Shown here piece after piece: positions 34,370 through 44,778 of a stretch of 64,000 bases of DNA (its first letter is position 1; each line of letters begins with the position of its first letter). The position numbers were made by a program, and so were the translations under genes. A model generated the notes under the pieces. It had not been told where the DNA came from. It ran no database searches and saw nothing but the letters and a program-made list of their open reading frames with translations. The stretch covers positions 1,736,001-1,800,000 of the forward strand of contig NZ_CP196351.1 in the NCBI RefSeq assembly GCF_051668705.1, read 5' to 3'. This DNA comes from Alterisphingorhabdus sp051668705. Lineage in GTDB: Bacteria; Pseudomonadota; Alphaproteobacteria; Sphingomonadales; Sphingomonadaceae.

Positions 34370-36793
34370 ATGAGTCCGGTACAAACATTTTCCCCAACTC
34401 CAGATGATTGGAAGGTCTCGACCGAGGCCTGTATGGCCGTGCGGAAAATGGTGCGGCAGATGCTTTGCGGCGCAACCTGCATCGTTCCTGCCCTGCTGCT
34501 TGGTTCAGAAGCATATGCCTATCAACCAGATGCAGAGGTCTTTTCAGGCCAATCAACGCCAGAAAAATTGCAAACAAAGCAAAAAGATGGGCCGCAAGAT
34601 CAAGAAACTTCTGATCCAAAACCCTTAGAACAGACAGGGCAACAGCCCAATAATGACGCAATCGATACAATGATCCGCGAAAATGTTCTGAATGGTCGTC
34701 AAATCGACTTTTCAGCGGAGACCATCCGTTATGATGATCCCTCGCAAACTGTCACAGCGACGGGCGACGTTATTTTGCGCAGTGGTAGTCAGTTTATCCG
34801 TGCAGAGCAAATCGTCTGGAAGCGTGATACAGGCGATATCAGAGCAATTGGTGCCGTACGGATTATTTCTGAAGATGGCTCTGTGGTATATGGCGAAGAT
34901 ATCCAGCTGACCGAAGATATTCGCGATGCTGCCATCGAGAATATCTTACTCGTTCTGGCAGAAGGCGGGCGTATCGTTGCCAATCGCGGAACCCGCAGCA
35001 ATGGCGTGGTCACGCTTAACGAAGCAACCTATGCGCCGTGCTTGCCCGATGATGATGTCTGCGCAGATTCGCCAAGTTGGCAGATTAGAGCGGTGCGCGT
35101 TGTTTATGATCCTGACCGCAAAAAAGTTTATTATGATGGCGCGCGCCTAGAGCTTTTTGGCTTACCTCTTATCCCACTGCCCGGGCTTAACCACCCTATA
35201 GATGCCGATAGCCGATCAGGGCTGCTGGTCCCGAACATTCGTTTAAGCGCGGCCAATGGGGCAGAATATTCACAACCTTATTATTTTGCGCTGGCACCCA
35301 ATCGCGACCTTACAACCAGTCTCAGTGTATTCAGCTCAGTACTGCCTCTTATCAGTGCACGTTATCGCGCGCTGACCGAAGATGGCGCCTATCAGGTCAG
35401 CGGCTATGCCACTGCCAGTACACCTATACCTGTTGGACAAACATCTGCTGTTGAAGAAAATACCCAGTTTCGCGGTTATTTTGATGCCAATGGCCGGTTT
35501 CAGCTGGACGAAAACTGGCAATTAAGTGGTTCAGTACGGGTTGCAACTGACCGGACATTCTTAAGGCGTTATGATATCAGTCGTGATGACCGCCTGCGCT
35601 CTAACATCCAAGCAGAACGCACTGATGATGACAGTTATTTGGCCGTCAGTGCTTGGGGTACGCAAACGCTGCGCATTAACGATCCGCAAGGACAAGTGCC
35701 GGTCGCTCTGCCAATCATTGATTATCGCAAAAGACTGGATAACAAGTTTTTGGGCGGAAAGACGGAAGTGCGGCTCAACAGCCTCGCCATCACGCGCTTT
35801 GATGGACAGGATACCCAACGCGCATTTGCATCCGTGCGATGGGATATGCGCAAAGTTACCCCGGGCGGTCAATTACTTACACTAACGGCCTATGGCCGCG
35901 GTGACCTTTATAACAGTCGGCAAAATGGGCAGACCTCGACATTAATTTATCAAGGCTTACCCGGCTTTCAAGCTCGGGCCACAGGATCTTTAGCAGCGGA
36001 CCTGCAATGGCCTTTTGTTGGCAAGGCTTTTGGCGGCACCCAAACCATAACACCGCGCGTCCAGCTTGTTGCCACTTCGCCAACGTCAAATCTGGATATC
36101 CCCAATGAGGACAGCAGGGCCATCGAGCTGGAAGATAACAATATCTTCGCCTTGAACCGATTGCCGGGATTTGACCGAATAGAAGATGGTGCGCGCATTG
36201 TTTATGGCTTTGATTGGCAATTGCGTCGGCCAGGTTGGCAAATTGATACAACTGTTGGGCAAAGCTACCGACTCAATGATAAATCCAGCGTCATTCCTAA
36301 CGGGACTGGCCTTGGACAGAGAACATCGGATGTCGTTGGCCGCGCGCAGGTGCGGTTCCGTGACTTTGTCCAATTCACCCACCGTTTCCGGCTCGACAAA
36401 AGCAATTTGCGTGTACGGCGCAACGAGATTGACGCTACTATCGGGTCGCGCCGCACCTATGGGCAAATAGGGTATTTGCGGCTTAATCGTGATATTGGCC
36501 CAGAGATTGAGGATTTGCAGGATCGCGAAGAGTTTCGCGTCGCTGGCCGTTTGCAGGTCAATAAATATTGGTCTGTGTTCGGTTCAGGCAATTTCGATCT
36601 TACAGATGCAGAAGAAGATCCACTAAACTTTTCTGACGGATTCGAACCGATCAGGACACGTTTGGGCGTCGCATATGACGATGCTTATATATCGCTCGGT
36701 CTTACGTGGCGGCGCGATTTTATTGCGACAGGCGATGCTCAAAGAGGAAACACCTTTCTCTTCCGCTTTGCCCTGCGAAACCTAGGGCTCTAA
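34370..36793 (+). CDS. lptD: LPS-assembly protein LptD
   Basis: LptD is the outer-membrane beta-barrel that inserts lipopolysaccharide into the outer leaflet. From ATG 34370 (AAGG 8 bases upstream) it has 807 residues; an ATG at 34433 directly before the signal peptide (VRQMLCGATCIVPALLLGS) is an alternative. An N-terminal OstA-like beta-jellyroll (IDFSAETIRYDDPSQTVTAT) is followed by the LptD barrel domain. Two Cys near residues 225-233 (YAPCLPDDDVC) may form the disulphide typical of LptD. surA, needed for its folding, follows. Confidence 0.92.
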   Translation: MSPVQTFSPTPDDWKVSTEACMAVRKMVRQMLCGATCIVPALLLGSEAYAYQPDAEVFSGQSTPEKLQTKQKDGPQDQETSDPKPLEQTGQQPNNDAIDTMIRENVLNGRQIDFSAETIRYDDPSQTVTATGDVILRSGSQFIRAEQIVWKRDTGDIRAIGAVRIISEDGSVVYGEDIQLTEDIRDAAIENILLVLAEGGRIVANRGTRSNGVVTLNEATYAPCLPDDDVCADSPSWQIRAVRVVYDPDRKKVYYDGARLELFGLPLIPLPGLNHPIDADSRSGLLVPNIRLSAANGAEYSQPYYFALAPNRDLTTSLSVFSSVLPLISARYRALTEDGAYQVSGYATASTPIPVGQTSAVEENTQFRGYFDANGRFQLDENWQLSGSVRVATDRTFLRRYDISRDDRLRSNIQAERTDDDSYLAVSAWGTQTLRINDPQGQVPVALPIIDYRKRLDNKFLGGKTEVRLNSLAITRFDGQDTQRAFASVRWDMRKVTPGGQLLTLTAYGRGDLYNSRQNGQTSTLIYQGLPGFQARATGSLAADLQWPFVGKAFGGTQTITPRVQLVATSPTSNLDIPNEDSRAIELEDNNIFALNRLPGFDRIEDGARIVYGFDWQLRRPGWQIDTTVGQSYRLNDKSSVIPNGTGLGQRTSDVVGRAQVRFRDFVQFTHRFRLDKSNLRVRRNEIDATIGSRRTYGQIGYLRLNRDIGPEIEDLQDREEFRVAGRLQVNKYWSVFGSGNFDLTDAEEDPLNFSDGFEPIRTRLGVAYDDAYISLGLTWRRDFIATGDAQRGNTFLFRFALRNLGL

Positions 36794-36961
36794 GCTCTGC
36801 ATATATGATGCAATATGTTTCGCAGCAATATTGCCTCGCCGCTTGGCATTCCATGTAATTATCGTTAATGAAGCGTCAGAAACTCAGCTTGTGTTCAGCG
36901 AATTTTATCTATGACGCAGTTTTGAACGTTGGAAATATATACTCATCATATGGTAAATAAC

Positions 36962-38314
36962 ATGAAGAATATTCGAATTTTGACCCGCAGCGGTCTTGCT
37001 GCCATGGCCGCACTTATATCATTGCCAACTGGCAGTGTGGCGCAGACCGTCGCTGACGAATCTACACCGACTGCTCGGCTCAACATCCCCGAAAACGTTA
37101 CAGTCTTTGCTAAGGACGATCCCAATGCACGCCGTGCAACAGCTATCGTTAATGGTGAGATTATAACTGGCACAGATATTGATCACCGCCTTGCACTGCT
37201 GCTTGCATCTAATGAAGGGCAATTGAGTCAAGATGAATTAAATGGTTTGCGCCTTCAGGTATTGCGCAATCTAATTGACGAAACACTGCAAATTCAAGAA
37301 GCACAATCTAATGATATAGCCATTGATTCCGCGCAAATCGAAGACACATACCGCCGTGTTGCACAAAGTAACTTCCGCACCGACACTAATGCACTCGATA
37401 AATTCCTTAGAGAAAACGGCTCATCTCCTGCCAGCCTGAAGCGGCAAATTCACGGCGAGCTAGCATGGTCACGCGTCGTTGACCGCAATATCGGCAGCCA
37501 GACCAATGTTTCAGAAGAACAAGTCAATGGCATTATTGCCCGCTTGTTGGCATCAAAAGGCCAAGATGAGTATAATGTCGCAGAAATTTATCTTTCGGCC
37601 ACACCTAATAATTCTGCGGAAATTTTTGAAAATGGCCGCCGAATTATTCAGCAAATTCAGCAAGGTGGCAATTTCGCCGCTTATGCGCAGCAATGGTCCG
37701 AGGCATCAACAGCGCCTCAAGGCGGACGCCTTGGTTGGATCAGACCTGGACTATTACCAGCCCAACTTTCCCAAGCAGCGCAGAGCATGGCCGTTGGGCA
37801 AATTGCAGGCCCCATTGAGATTCCAGGCGGCTTTTCCATTCTGTATCTTATAGATAAACGCAAAATTGCTGCCCCTGACCCTCGCAATGCGCGGCTAAAC
37901 CTCAAACAACTGGCAATTAGCTTTCCAGACGGAACGAGCGAAGCACAAGCAACTCAAATAGCCTCTGGCTTCTCCTCGGCGATTGCCACCATCAGAGGCT
38001 GCGGGGATGCGGATCGTATTGCAGCGGAATTGGGCGCAACCGTAACCAGTAATGACGGTATCTTGGTCAAAGACCTTCCTCCACAATTACAGCAAACCAT
38101 GCTAACTTTGTCTATTGGCGAAGCCTCACAACCCTTTGGTTCGGTTGAGCAAGGTGTCCGCACACTCGTGCTATGTGGCCGTGATGATCCGCAAGCGACC
38201 AATGTTCCAAGCGTCGAAGAAATGATGGCACGAATGGAAGAGGAAAAAATCACCAAACGTGCGCAAATCTATCTGCGCGATTTGCGGCGCGATGCCATAA
38301 TCTCTTATAATTGA
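36962..38314 (+). CDS. surA: Periplasmic peptidyl-prolyl isomerase/chaperone SurA
   Basis: SurA helps outer-membrane proteins such as LptD to fold. From ATG 36962 the protein has 450 residues with a signal peptide (SGLAAMAALISLPTGSVAQ). A SurA N-terminal domain (ARRATAIVNGEIITGTDID; LIDETLQIQEAQ) and a parvulin domain (EYNVAEIYLSATPNNS ... GGRLGWIRPGLLP) follow. A second isomerase-like domain is degenerate. An ATG at 36950 is possible. The TGA overlaps the TTG start of pdxA. Confidence 0.9.
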   Translation: MKNIRILTRSGLAAMAALISLPTGSVAQTVADESTPTARLNIPENVTVFAKDDPNARRATAIVNGEIITGTDIDHRLALLLASNEGQLSQDELNGLRLQVLRNLIDETLQIQEAQSNDIAIDSAQIEDTYRRVAQSNFRTDTNALDKFLRENGSSPASLKRQIHGELAWSRVVDRNIGSQTNVSEEQVNGIIARLLASKGQDEYNVAEIYLSATPNNSAEIFENGRRIIQQIQQGGNFAAYAQQWSEASTAPQGGRLGWIRPGLLPAQLSQAAQSMAVGQIAGPIEIPGGFSILYLIDKRKIAAPDPRNARLNLKQLAISFPDGTSEAQATQIASGFSSAIATIRGCGDADRIAAELGATVTSNDGILVKDLPPQLQQTMLTLSIGEASQPFGSVEQGVRTLVLCGRDDPQATNVPSVEEMMARMEEEKITKRAQIYLRDLRRDAIISYN

Positions 38315-39336
38315 ACGAGGGCAATATCCTCTCCAATCCGGTCTTTGCTGTTTCGTCCGGTGATCCGGCAGGCATAGGCCCAGAGATTCTGATTAAATCC
38401 TGGCAAGCCCGGCAGGAGCAGGGCTTGCCGGAGTTTTTTGTAATTGGCGATGTCCAAACTTTTGATGCCATCGCGCCCGGCATCACACAGCCAATTTCAA
38501 GCCCGGAAGAAGCGCGAAACGTTTTCGCGACCAAATTGCCAATATTGCAAGTTCATACATGCACGGACTTTACGCTTGGCCAGCCCAATGAAAGCTCTTC
38601 ACAATGCGCCCTTCAAGCATTGGAATTGGCTGTCGGCCTTGCGCGTTCAGGCCGCGTCGATGGCATGGTCACAGGGCCGGTCTCCAAAGATGGTCTACAC
38701 AATGTCGGCTTCACTCATCCCGGTCAGACAGAATTTGTCGCTGAACGGTGCGGCGTAGCGCGTGAAAATGCGAATATGATGCTGGCTGGCCCATCGTTAA
38801 AAGTTGTGCCCATAACTGTGCATATTCCCCTTCGTGAAATAGCTGCACAGCTCACAGCAGATCTTATCACTGCCCGCGTAAGAGCCGTTGCCAAAGCCAT
38901 GCACCGCAATTTCGGCATTGCGAAACCCTGTATTGCCGTTGCCGGTCTAAACCCGCATGCCGGCGAAAATGGCCGAATGGGCCAAGAAGAAAAACTGATT
39001 ATCTCCCCTGCCCTCGATATCTTACGTGACGAAGGCTATGATATTGACGGTCCATTGGCAGCCGACAGCATGTTCCACAAAGCTGCCCGTGAAAATTACG
39101 ATGTCGCCCTTTGCCAATATCATGACCAGGCCCTTATCCCTTTGAAGACGCTCGACTTTGACGATGGTGTAAATATGACGCTTGGTCTACCGATTATCAG
39201 AGCATCGCCGGATCATGGCACCGCTTTCGGTATTGCCGGGCAAAATATAGCCAATCCACAATCCATGATTTCTGCTTTGAAGATGGCGCAGCATGTACGG
39301 CAATTCCGTCTGAAATATGATGCAGAAATGCTCTGA
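38311..39336 (+). CDS. pdxA: 4-hydroxythreonine-4-phosphate dehydrogenase
   Basis: PdxA catalyses a step in pyridoxal-phosphate synthesis. The 341-residue protein has the family motifs FAVSSGDPAGIGPEILIK, GMVTGPVSKDGLHNVGFTHPG, GLNPHAGENGRMG and YHDQALIPLKTLDFDDGVNM. The only sensible start is TTG 38311, which overlaps the surA stop in TTGA; no ATG is available near the conserved N terminus. rsmA follows after 19 bases. Confidence 0.94.
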   Translation: MNEGNILSNPVFAVSSGDPAGIGPEILIKSWQARQEQGLPEFFVIGDVQTFDAIAPGITQPISSPEEARNVFATKLPILQVHTCTDFTLGQPNESSSQCALQALELAVGLARSGRVDGMVTGPVSKDGLHNVGFTHPGQTEFVAERCGVARENANMMLAGPSLKVVPITVHIPLREIAAQLTADLITARVRAVAKAMHRNFGIAKPCIAVAGLNPHAGENGRMGQEEKLIISPALDILRDEGYDIDGPLAADSMFHKAARENYDVALCQYHDQALIPLKTLDFDDGVNMTLGLPIIRASPDHGTAFGIAGQNIANPQSMISALKMAQHVRQFRLKYDAEML

Positions 39337-39355
39337 TCACGCTATCAGCATTGCT

Positions 39356-40183
39356 ATGACAAATTTGCCGCCCTTACGCGAAACCATCGCGCAATATGGA
39401 TTGCAGGCAAAAAAGGCATTGGGCCAAAATTTCCTGCTCGACGAAAAGCTGCTCGCTCGCATTGCCGCACTGGCAGGTGATTTAAAAGGTCAGCGCATCG
39501 TCGAAATTGGCCCGGGTCCAGGCGGGCTTAGCAGAGCGATATTGCGCGCTGGCGGCCGCCTTACCGCTATCGAACGCGACGAACGTTGCCTGCCTGCACT
39601 CAATGAGTTGCAAAATACTTTCCCGGGACAATTGAGCATCATTTCCGGCGATGCGATGCAGATTTCTCTAACCAATCATGTACAGGTGCCATTCCATATC
39701 ATGGCCAACTTGCCCTATAATATTGGGACCGCTTTGTTGGTAAACTGGCTCACCAGCGCCAATTGGCAGCCAGATTGGCAATCACTGACTCTGATGTTCC
39801 AGCGTGAGGTTGCAGAACGGATTGTCGCAAAACCCGGTGACAAGGCCTATGGTCGGCTGTCTGTGCTTAGCCAATGGCGGTGCGATGCCCAGCTGGCCAT
39901 GAAAGTCCATCGCAGTGCTTTTACTCCGCCGCCCAAAATTATGTCCGCCGTGGTTTATATCACTCCCAAAGAAGCCCCACAGGGTGTTAAAAGCGATATA
40001 CTACAAATGATTACCGCTGCAGCATTTGGGCAACGCCGCAAAATGTTGCGCCAAAGCCTACGCAGTGTCACGGGCGCTCTCAATGCTCTGGAAAGCTGTG
40101 ATATTGATCCGCAACGCCGCGCGGAGACAGTATCGGTCGCGGAATATATTGCCCTTGCCAGAACGCTCAGTGAAGCGGTGTAA
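39356..40183 (+). CDS. rsmA: 16S rRNA (adenine1518/1519-N6) dimethyltransferase
   Basis: RsmA (KsgA) dimethylates two adenosines near the 3' end of 16S rRNA. From ATG 39356 the protein has 275 residues with ALGQNFLLDEKLL, the SAM motif VEIGPGPGGLSRAILRAGG, acidic binding residue in AIERDERC and the catalytic NLPYNIGTALL. An upstream frame start would overlap pdxA. The cluster lptD-surA-pdxA-rsmA is a well-known alphaproteobacterial order. It converges with glcB three bases later. Confidence 0.96.
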   Translation: MTNLPPLRETIAQYGLQAKKALGQNFLLDEKLLARIAALAGDLKGQRIVEIGPGPGGLSRAILRAGGRLTAIERDERCLPALNELQNTFPGQLSIISGDAMQISLTNHVQVPFHIMANLPYNIGTALLVNWLTSANWQPDWQSLTLMFQREVAERIVAKPGDKAYGRLSVLSQWRCDAQLAMKVHRSAFTPPPKIMSAVVYITPKEAPQGVKSDILQMITAAAFGQRRKMLRQSLRSVTGALNALESCDIDPQRRAETVSVAEYIALARTLSEAV

Positions 40184-40186
40184 GGT

Positions 40187-42304
40187 TTAGGCTTTCGCTT
40201 TATATTCCTGACGAAAACGGTGTAGCAACGGCTCTGTATACCCACTTGGCTGTTCGCGCCCTGCAAATATTAACGCGCAGGCCGCATCAAATGCCAGACT
40301 ATTCTTAAGGTCATCTGTCATGGGCTTATAAAGCGGATCACCTGCATTTTGCTCATCAACCTTTGCAGCCATACGCCGCAGTGTTTCCATAACCTGATCG
40401 CGGGTACACAGGCCATGATGCAACCAATTGGCAATATGCTGTGAGGAGATACGCAAAGTAGCGCGGTCTTCCATCAGGCCGATATCATTAATATCAGGCA
40501 CTTTGGAGCAGCCCACACCATGATCAATCCAGCGCACAACATAGCCGAGCAAGCCTTGCGCATTATTATCTAACTCATGCTGAATGGCATCAGCCGATAA
40601 ACCCTTTGCATTACATAATGGCAGGGTGAGCAGCGCATCCAGCGATGGCGTAGCTTTTTTCGCAACTTCTTGCTGATGCGCAAAAACATCGACCTGATGA
40701 TAATGCATGGCGTGCAATGTCGCTGCCGTTGGGCTTGGCACCCAAGCCGTATTGGCACCGGTCAAAGGATGGCCTATTTTCTGTTCCATCATATCCGCCA
40801 TCTTGTCCGGCGCTGCCCACATGCCCTTGCCGATTTGCGCCGTGCCGGAGAGACCACAGGCCAGACCTATCGCGACATTACGATCTTCATAGGCGTTGAT
40901 CCACGGCTCCTGCTTCATCGCGCCTTTGGGCATAACAGCCCCTGCCTGCATGATAGTGTGTATCTCGTCACCTGTACGGTCCAGAAAGCCCGTATTGATA
41001 AACACAATGCGTTCTTTCACAGCGTGTATGCAGGCTGCCAAATTGGCGGACGTCCGGCGCTCCTCATCCATAACACCAATTTTCATGCTATAGCGATCCA
41101 GCCCCAGTGCATCCTCAATCGCATTAAAGCAGCGATGCGAAAATGCACATTCCTCTGGGCCATGCATTTTCGGCTTTACGATATAGATGGAGCCGTGCCG
41201 ACTATTGCCAAATTGGCCTAATCCGCGAACATCATGGCTGCTAATCGTAGCAGTGAACCAGCCGTCCAATAATCCTTCAGGGGCTTCACTGCCATCAGCT
41301 AGCAAAACCGCCGGATTGGTCATCAAATGGCCAACATTACGAACAAATAACAGACTGCGACCGGGCAGTGAAAATACGTCACCATGCGCATCTTCATAAT
41401 GGCGATCAGCATTCAAAGTACGATGCATAGTCTCCCCACCTTTTTGAAAGGCAGAGGACAAATCACCGCATATAAGTCCAAACCAGTTACGATATGCCGT
41501 CAGCTTATCTTCACCGTCAACTGCTGCGACCGAGTCTTCCATATCCACAATAGTGGTGAGCGCGGCCTCTAGATGGACATCAGCAATATGCGCAGGGTCG
41601 GTCTTGCCTATCGGGTGCGCGGGGTCGATAATAATTTCTATATGTAAGCCATTATGATGGAAGAGATAATTATCCCCTCGTCTGCCGACAAAAGCCTCTG
41701 GGTCGGACAATGGCAAATCACCACCCTGCCAATCGTGCCATGACATGGCTTTTAGAGGTAATATATCGTCCAAAAACTCCCGCACGCGTTTGATAACCGC
41801 TGCGCCGCGCTGAGTGTCATAGCCGCCCGGTTGGGCTGGTGCCGCATCTAAAGCATCCGTGCCGTAAAAAGCGTCATATAGGCTACCCCAACGCGCATTC
41901 GCTGCATTTAGTACAAACCGGTCATTGAGCGAAGGCACAACAAGTTGCGGCCCTGCCAAATGTGCAATTTCCGCATCAACATGATCAGTCGTAATCGCAA
42001 ATTCTGCTGGTTCATCAACCAAATAGCCAATATCTTTCAACATTGCCTGATAGGCATTTTGGTCTTTAACGGGACCAGGATTTTCTGCGTGCCAGCTATC
42101 CAATTTTTGCTGAATATTTTCCCGCTTGGTGAGCAGCGCTGCATTCTCGGGAGCAAATGTCTCCAAATAATGCGCAAAATCTAACCAGTAACTGTCCGCT
42201 GTAATCTCCAACGGCGGCAGCACAGTGTCTTCAAAAAACGCCACCATTGGCGCATAGATTTTCAGGCCCGCGCGTTCGGTATAGTTTGCTGGAATGTTGG
42301 TCAT
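40187..42304 (-). CDS. glcB: Malate synthase G
   Basis: GlcB condenses glyoxylate and acetyl-CoA to malate. The 705-residue length and domains fit the G isoform. Catalytic residues are in VDMEDSVAAVDGEDK and in MAGFLDRTGDEIHT-like FINTGFLDRTGDEIH; metal ligands lie in TIVDMEDS and LALGLDRYS-like regions. The C-terminal Asp base is in VRWIDHGVGCSKVP. GGGAG precedes the ATG. A hairpin (42345-42367) lies in the leader. Confidence 0.95.
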   Translation of the reverse strand: MTNIPANYTERAGLKIYAPMVAFFEDTVLPPLEITADSYWLDFAHYLETFAPENAALLTKRENIQQKLDSWHAENPGPVKDQNAYQAMLKDIGYLVDEPAEFAITTDHVDAEIAHLAGPQLVVPSLNDRFVLNAANARWGSLYDAFYGTDALDAAPAQPGGYDTQRGAAVIKRVREFLDDILPLKAMSWHDWQGGDLPLSDPEAFVGRRGDNYLFHHNGLHIEIIIDPAHPIGKTDPAHIADVHLEAALTTIVDMEDSVAAVDGEDKLTAYRNWFGLICGDLSSAFQKGGETMHRTLNADRHYEDAHGDVFSLPGRSLLFVRNVGHLMTNPAVLLADGSEAPEGLLDGWFTATISSHDVRGLGQFGNSRHGSIYIVKPKMHGPEECAFSHRCFNAIEDALGLDRYSMKIGVMDEERRTSANLAACIHAVKERIVFINTGFLDRTGDEIHTIMQAGAVMPKGAMKQEPWINAYEDRNVAIGLACGLSGTAQIGKGMWAAPDKMADMMEQKIGHPLTGANTAWVPSPTAATLHAMHYHQVDVFAHQQEVAKKATPSLDALLTLPLCNAKGLSADAIQHELDNNAQGLLGYVVRWIDHGVGCSKVPDINDIGLMEDRATLRISSQHIANWLHHGLCTRDQVMETLRRMAAKVDEQNAGDPLYKPMTDDLKNSLAFDAACALIFAGREQPSGYTEPLLHRFRQEYKAKA

Positions 42305-42344
42305 ATCGGCTCCCGGCTCGCATCAATGGCGAAGTTATAATCAT

Positions 42345-42367
42345 GGTTTTTCCGGGGGAGGAAAACC
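42345..42367 (-). promoter_or_regulatory. Hairpin in the glcB leader
   Basis: GGTTTT(T)CC and GGAAAACC pair around a G-rich loop, 41 to 63 bases upstream of the glcB start. The stem is 8 bp with one bulged T. It could be a leader structure or a protein-binding site. Confidence 0.35.
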
Positions 42368-42496
42368 TTAAATAGTGATAAGTTGGCATATGTAAATACG
42401 CCGAAAACAATATAGTCTTTATAAGACAAGACAGGTTTTCGCGATATGCAAGATAAGGCGGTTGGCAATTTATCGCTCTTTGCCTAGACAGACAAA

Positions 42497-43711
42497 ATGA
42501 ACGCGATCAAATCTCCACTTTCTGCGGAAGAAAATGCAGCCCTTGCAACCATTGACCAACAGGCGATGCTCGAACAGGTTAAAAATTGGTCTGCCGTAAA
42601 TAGCGGTACCACCAACCTTGACGGATTGGCCGAAATGGCCCGTTTGTTAAGCCATGCCTTTTCAGCATTGCCGGGTGAGGTTATGCTGGTAGAGCCCGCC
42701 TCCATCAGCAAAATGACACCTGATGGCAAAATTCAAGACATTAAGCGTGGCCAACATCTGCACATATCAGTGCGGCCAGAGGCAAAAGTACGGTTATTAT
42801 TTACCGGCCATATGGACACGGTTTTTCCAGCTGATCATAGTTTTCAGGATCAAGTCTGGCTGGACGATAACACCCTGAATGGCCCGGGTGTTGCCGATAT
42901 GAAGGGCGGTATTGCCGTAATGCTGGCCGCGCTAAAGGCGGTTGAAGCTGTTGACTGTGACATTGGTTATGATGTCATGATTAACAGTGATGAGGAAACA
43001 GGCTCTGGCGCATCTGCCGAATTGATCGCAGCGCTCGCCAAAGGTAAGACTGCTGCTCTGACCTATGAACCGGCACTGCCGGACGGCACTTTGGCGGGAG
43101 AACGCGGCGGTTCTGGCAATTTTTCAATTTGCTTTAGTGGCCGATCTGCCCATGCAGGGCGCAACCCCGAGGAAGGCCGAAATGCGATTGTTGCCGCTGC
43201 CGCCTTGGCTGTGGCATTAAAAGCGCTCACATGTGATGGGCTCGCGGTTAATCCAGCCAAAATTGATGGCGGCGGCGCGAACAATGTTGTTCCGGATCAT
43301 GCGATTTTGCATGTGAATTTTCGTCCGCGCACATTGGAAATGGAAGCACTTGCCAAAAGCGAGTTGCAACGATTGGTTGCTGAGATAGCAACCGAGCATG
43401 AGGTGGAAACGCATATGCATGGCAGTTTTGGTCGCCCACCCAAGCCCATTGATGATGGCGCACAGAAACTGTTTGATCTGGTCAAAAAATGCGGTGCCGA
43501 TCTTGGTTTGACTATCGCGCATCGCGCAACTGGCGGTGTGTGTGATGGCAATAATATTGCATCTTGCGGCATTCCTGTTGTCGACACTATGGGCGTGCGT
43601 GGCGGTGCGATCCATTCACCCGATGAGTTTTTGCTGGTAGACAGCTTGTCTGAGCGAGCACGGCTTTCTGCCCTCACCATCTTACGTATCGCTACAAAAG
43701 GCAGTTTATGA
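42497..43711 (+). CDS. M20 family metallohydrolase of the arginine-succinyltransferase operon
   Basis: The 404-residue protein is an M20 zinc peptidase of carboxypeptidase G2/ArgE type. Metal ligands are in LLFTGHMDTVF, GPGVADMKGGIAVM, NSDEETGSGASAE and the C-terminal GGAIHSPDEFLLV; the dimerisation domain is in between. It overlaps astA by 4 bases. In several alphaproteobacteria such a hydrolase precedes astA-astB, so it probably acts on an acylated intermediate or a related amide; it could take the place of the missing AstE. This is inference. Confidence 0.85.
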   Translation: MNAIKSPLSAEENAALATIDQQAMLEQVKNWSAVNSGTTNLDGLAEMARLLSHAFSALPGEVMLVEPASISKMTPDGKIQDIKRGQHLHISVRPEAKVRLLFTGHMDTVFPADHSFQDQVWLDDNTLNGPGVADMKGGIAVMLAALKAVEAVDCDIGYDVMINSDEETGSGASAELIAALAKGKTAALTYEPALPDGTLAGERGGSGNFSICFSGRSAHAGRNPEEGRNAIVAAAALAVALKALTCDGLAVNPAKIDGGGANNVVPDHAILHVNFRPRTLEMEALAKSELQRLVAEIATEHEVETHMHGSFGRPPKPIDDGAQKLFDLVKKCGADLGLTIAHRATGGVCDGNNIASCGIPVVDTMGVRGGAIHSPDEFLLVDSLSERARLSALTILRIATKGSL

Positions 43712-44730
43712 GTTTTCTGATAAGGCCAGCGCGTCCCAGCGATTTGCAAGCGCTTTACGAAATGGCAAAATTGACAGGCGGTGGCTTTACCAACCTGCCG
43801 GCTAATCGTCCCGCGCTGGAAAGCAAGTTAGAGGCATCAGCACAAGCCTTTGCCAATAGCAATGACGAACTGACTGACGAGCGCTTTGTTATGGTGCTTG
43901 AGCATAAAGAAACCGGTGCCATTCGCGGTACTTGCCAGCTCTTCACAAAGGTTGGGCAGGTTTGGCCCTTTTATTCTTATCGGCTGAGCACATGGACCCA
44001 GCATAGCGAAGAGCTAAACAAAACAATACGCACCGAAATTTTGAGTTTGGTGACGGATTTGGAAGGGTGTTCAGAAGCTGGCGGCCTGTTCCTTCATCCT
44101 AATGAACGTGCTGGCGGCCTTGGGTTATTGCTGGCGCGCAGCCGGTATCTCTTTATCGCAATGCACCGCAATCGCTTTGCCAATCAAACATTGGCAGAAT
44201 TGCGCGGTGTGATTGATGATGCCGGAGAGTCGGCATTTTGGGACAGTGTGGGCGGTAAATTTTTCGATATGAGTTTTGCCGAGGCGGATATGTTCAATGC
44301 CTTGAACGGTAACCAGTTTATTGCCGACCTTATGCCCAAACACCCGATTTACGTCGATATGCTTGATGAAGCTGCACGCAAGGTTATTGGTCGCCCCAAT
44401 GTTAGTGGACGTGCAGCCATGCGGATGCTGGAGAATGAAGGTTTTTCTTATGAAGGCTATGTCGATATTTTCGATGGTGGGCCGTCAATGATCGCAAAGA
44501 CTGACCGGATATCATCTATTGCCAATGCGGCCTCTCTGCCTATTCGTATAACCGATATGTCTGAGCATAGAGATAGTATCAAAGCCTTGGTAGCCACCGG
44601 TCATTTATCAGAGTTTCGCTGCGCCTATGGTCGGGTTATAGCGGCCGAAGAGCATCTGGATATTGATAAAGAGGCAGCGGCCACCTTGAATATAACTGAT
44701 GGCGACCATGTTACATATGTTGCGCGGTAA
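43708..44730 (+). CDS. astA: Arginine N-succinyltransferase
   Basis: AstA starts the arginine succinyltransferase (AST) pathway by acylating arginine with succinyl-CoA. The 340-residue protein begins SFLIRPARPSDLQALYEMA and has TGGGFTNLPANRPALESKL, GLFLHPNERAGGLGLLLARS and SGRAAMRMLENEGF, all typical of the family. The ATG overlaps the hydrolase stop. astB follows after 48 bases. Confidence 0.94.
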   Translation: MSFLIRPARPSDLQALYEMAKLTGGGFTNLPANRPALESKLEASAQAFANSNDELTDERFVMVLEHKETGAIRGTCQLFTKVGQVWPFYSYRLSTWTQHSEELNKTIRTEILSLVTDLEGCSEAGGLFLHPNERAGGLGLLLARSRYLFIAMHRNRFANQTLAELRGVIDDAGESAFWDSVGGKFFDMSFAEADMFNALNGNQFIADLMPKHPIYVDMLDEAARKVIGRPNVSGRAAMRMLENEGFSYEGYVDIFDGGPSMIAKTDRISSIANAASLPIRITDMSEHRDSIKALVATGHLSEFRCAYGRVIAAEEHLDIDKEAAATLNITDGDHVTYVAR

Positions 44731-44778
44731 GCAATATAAATCATTATAATGCATATATTTATAGGAAGAATTTAAGTG

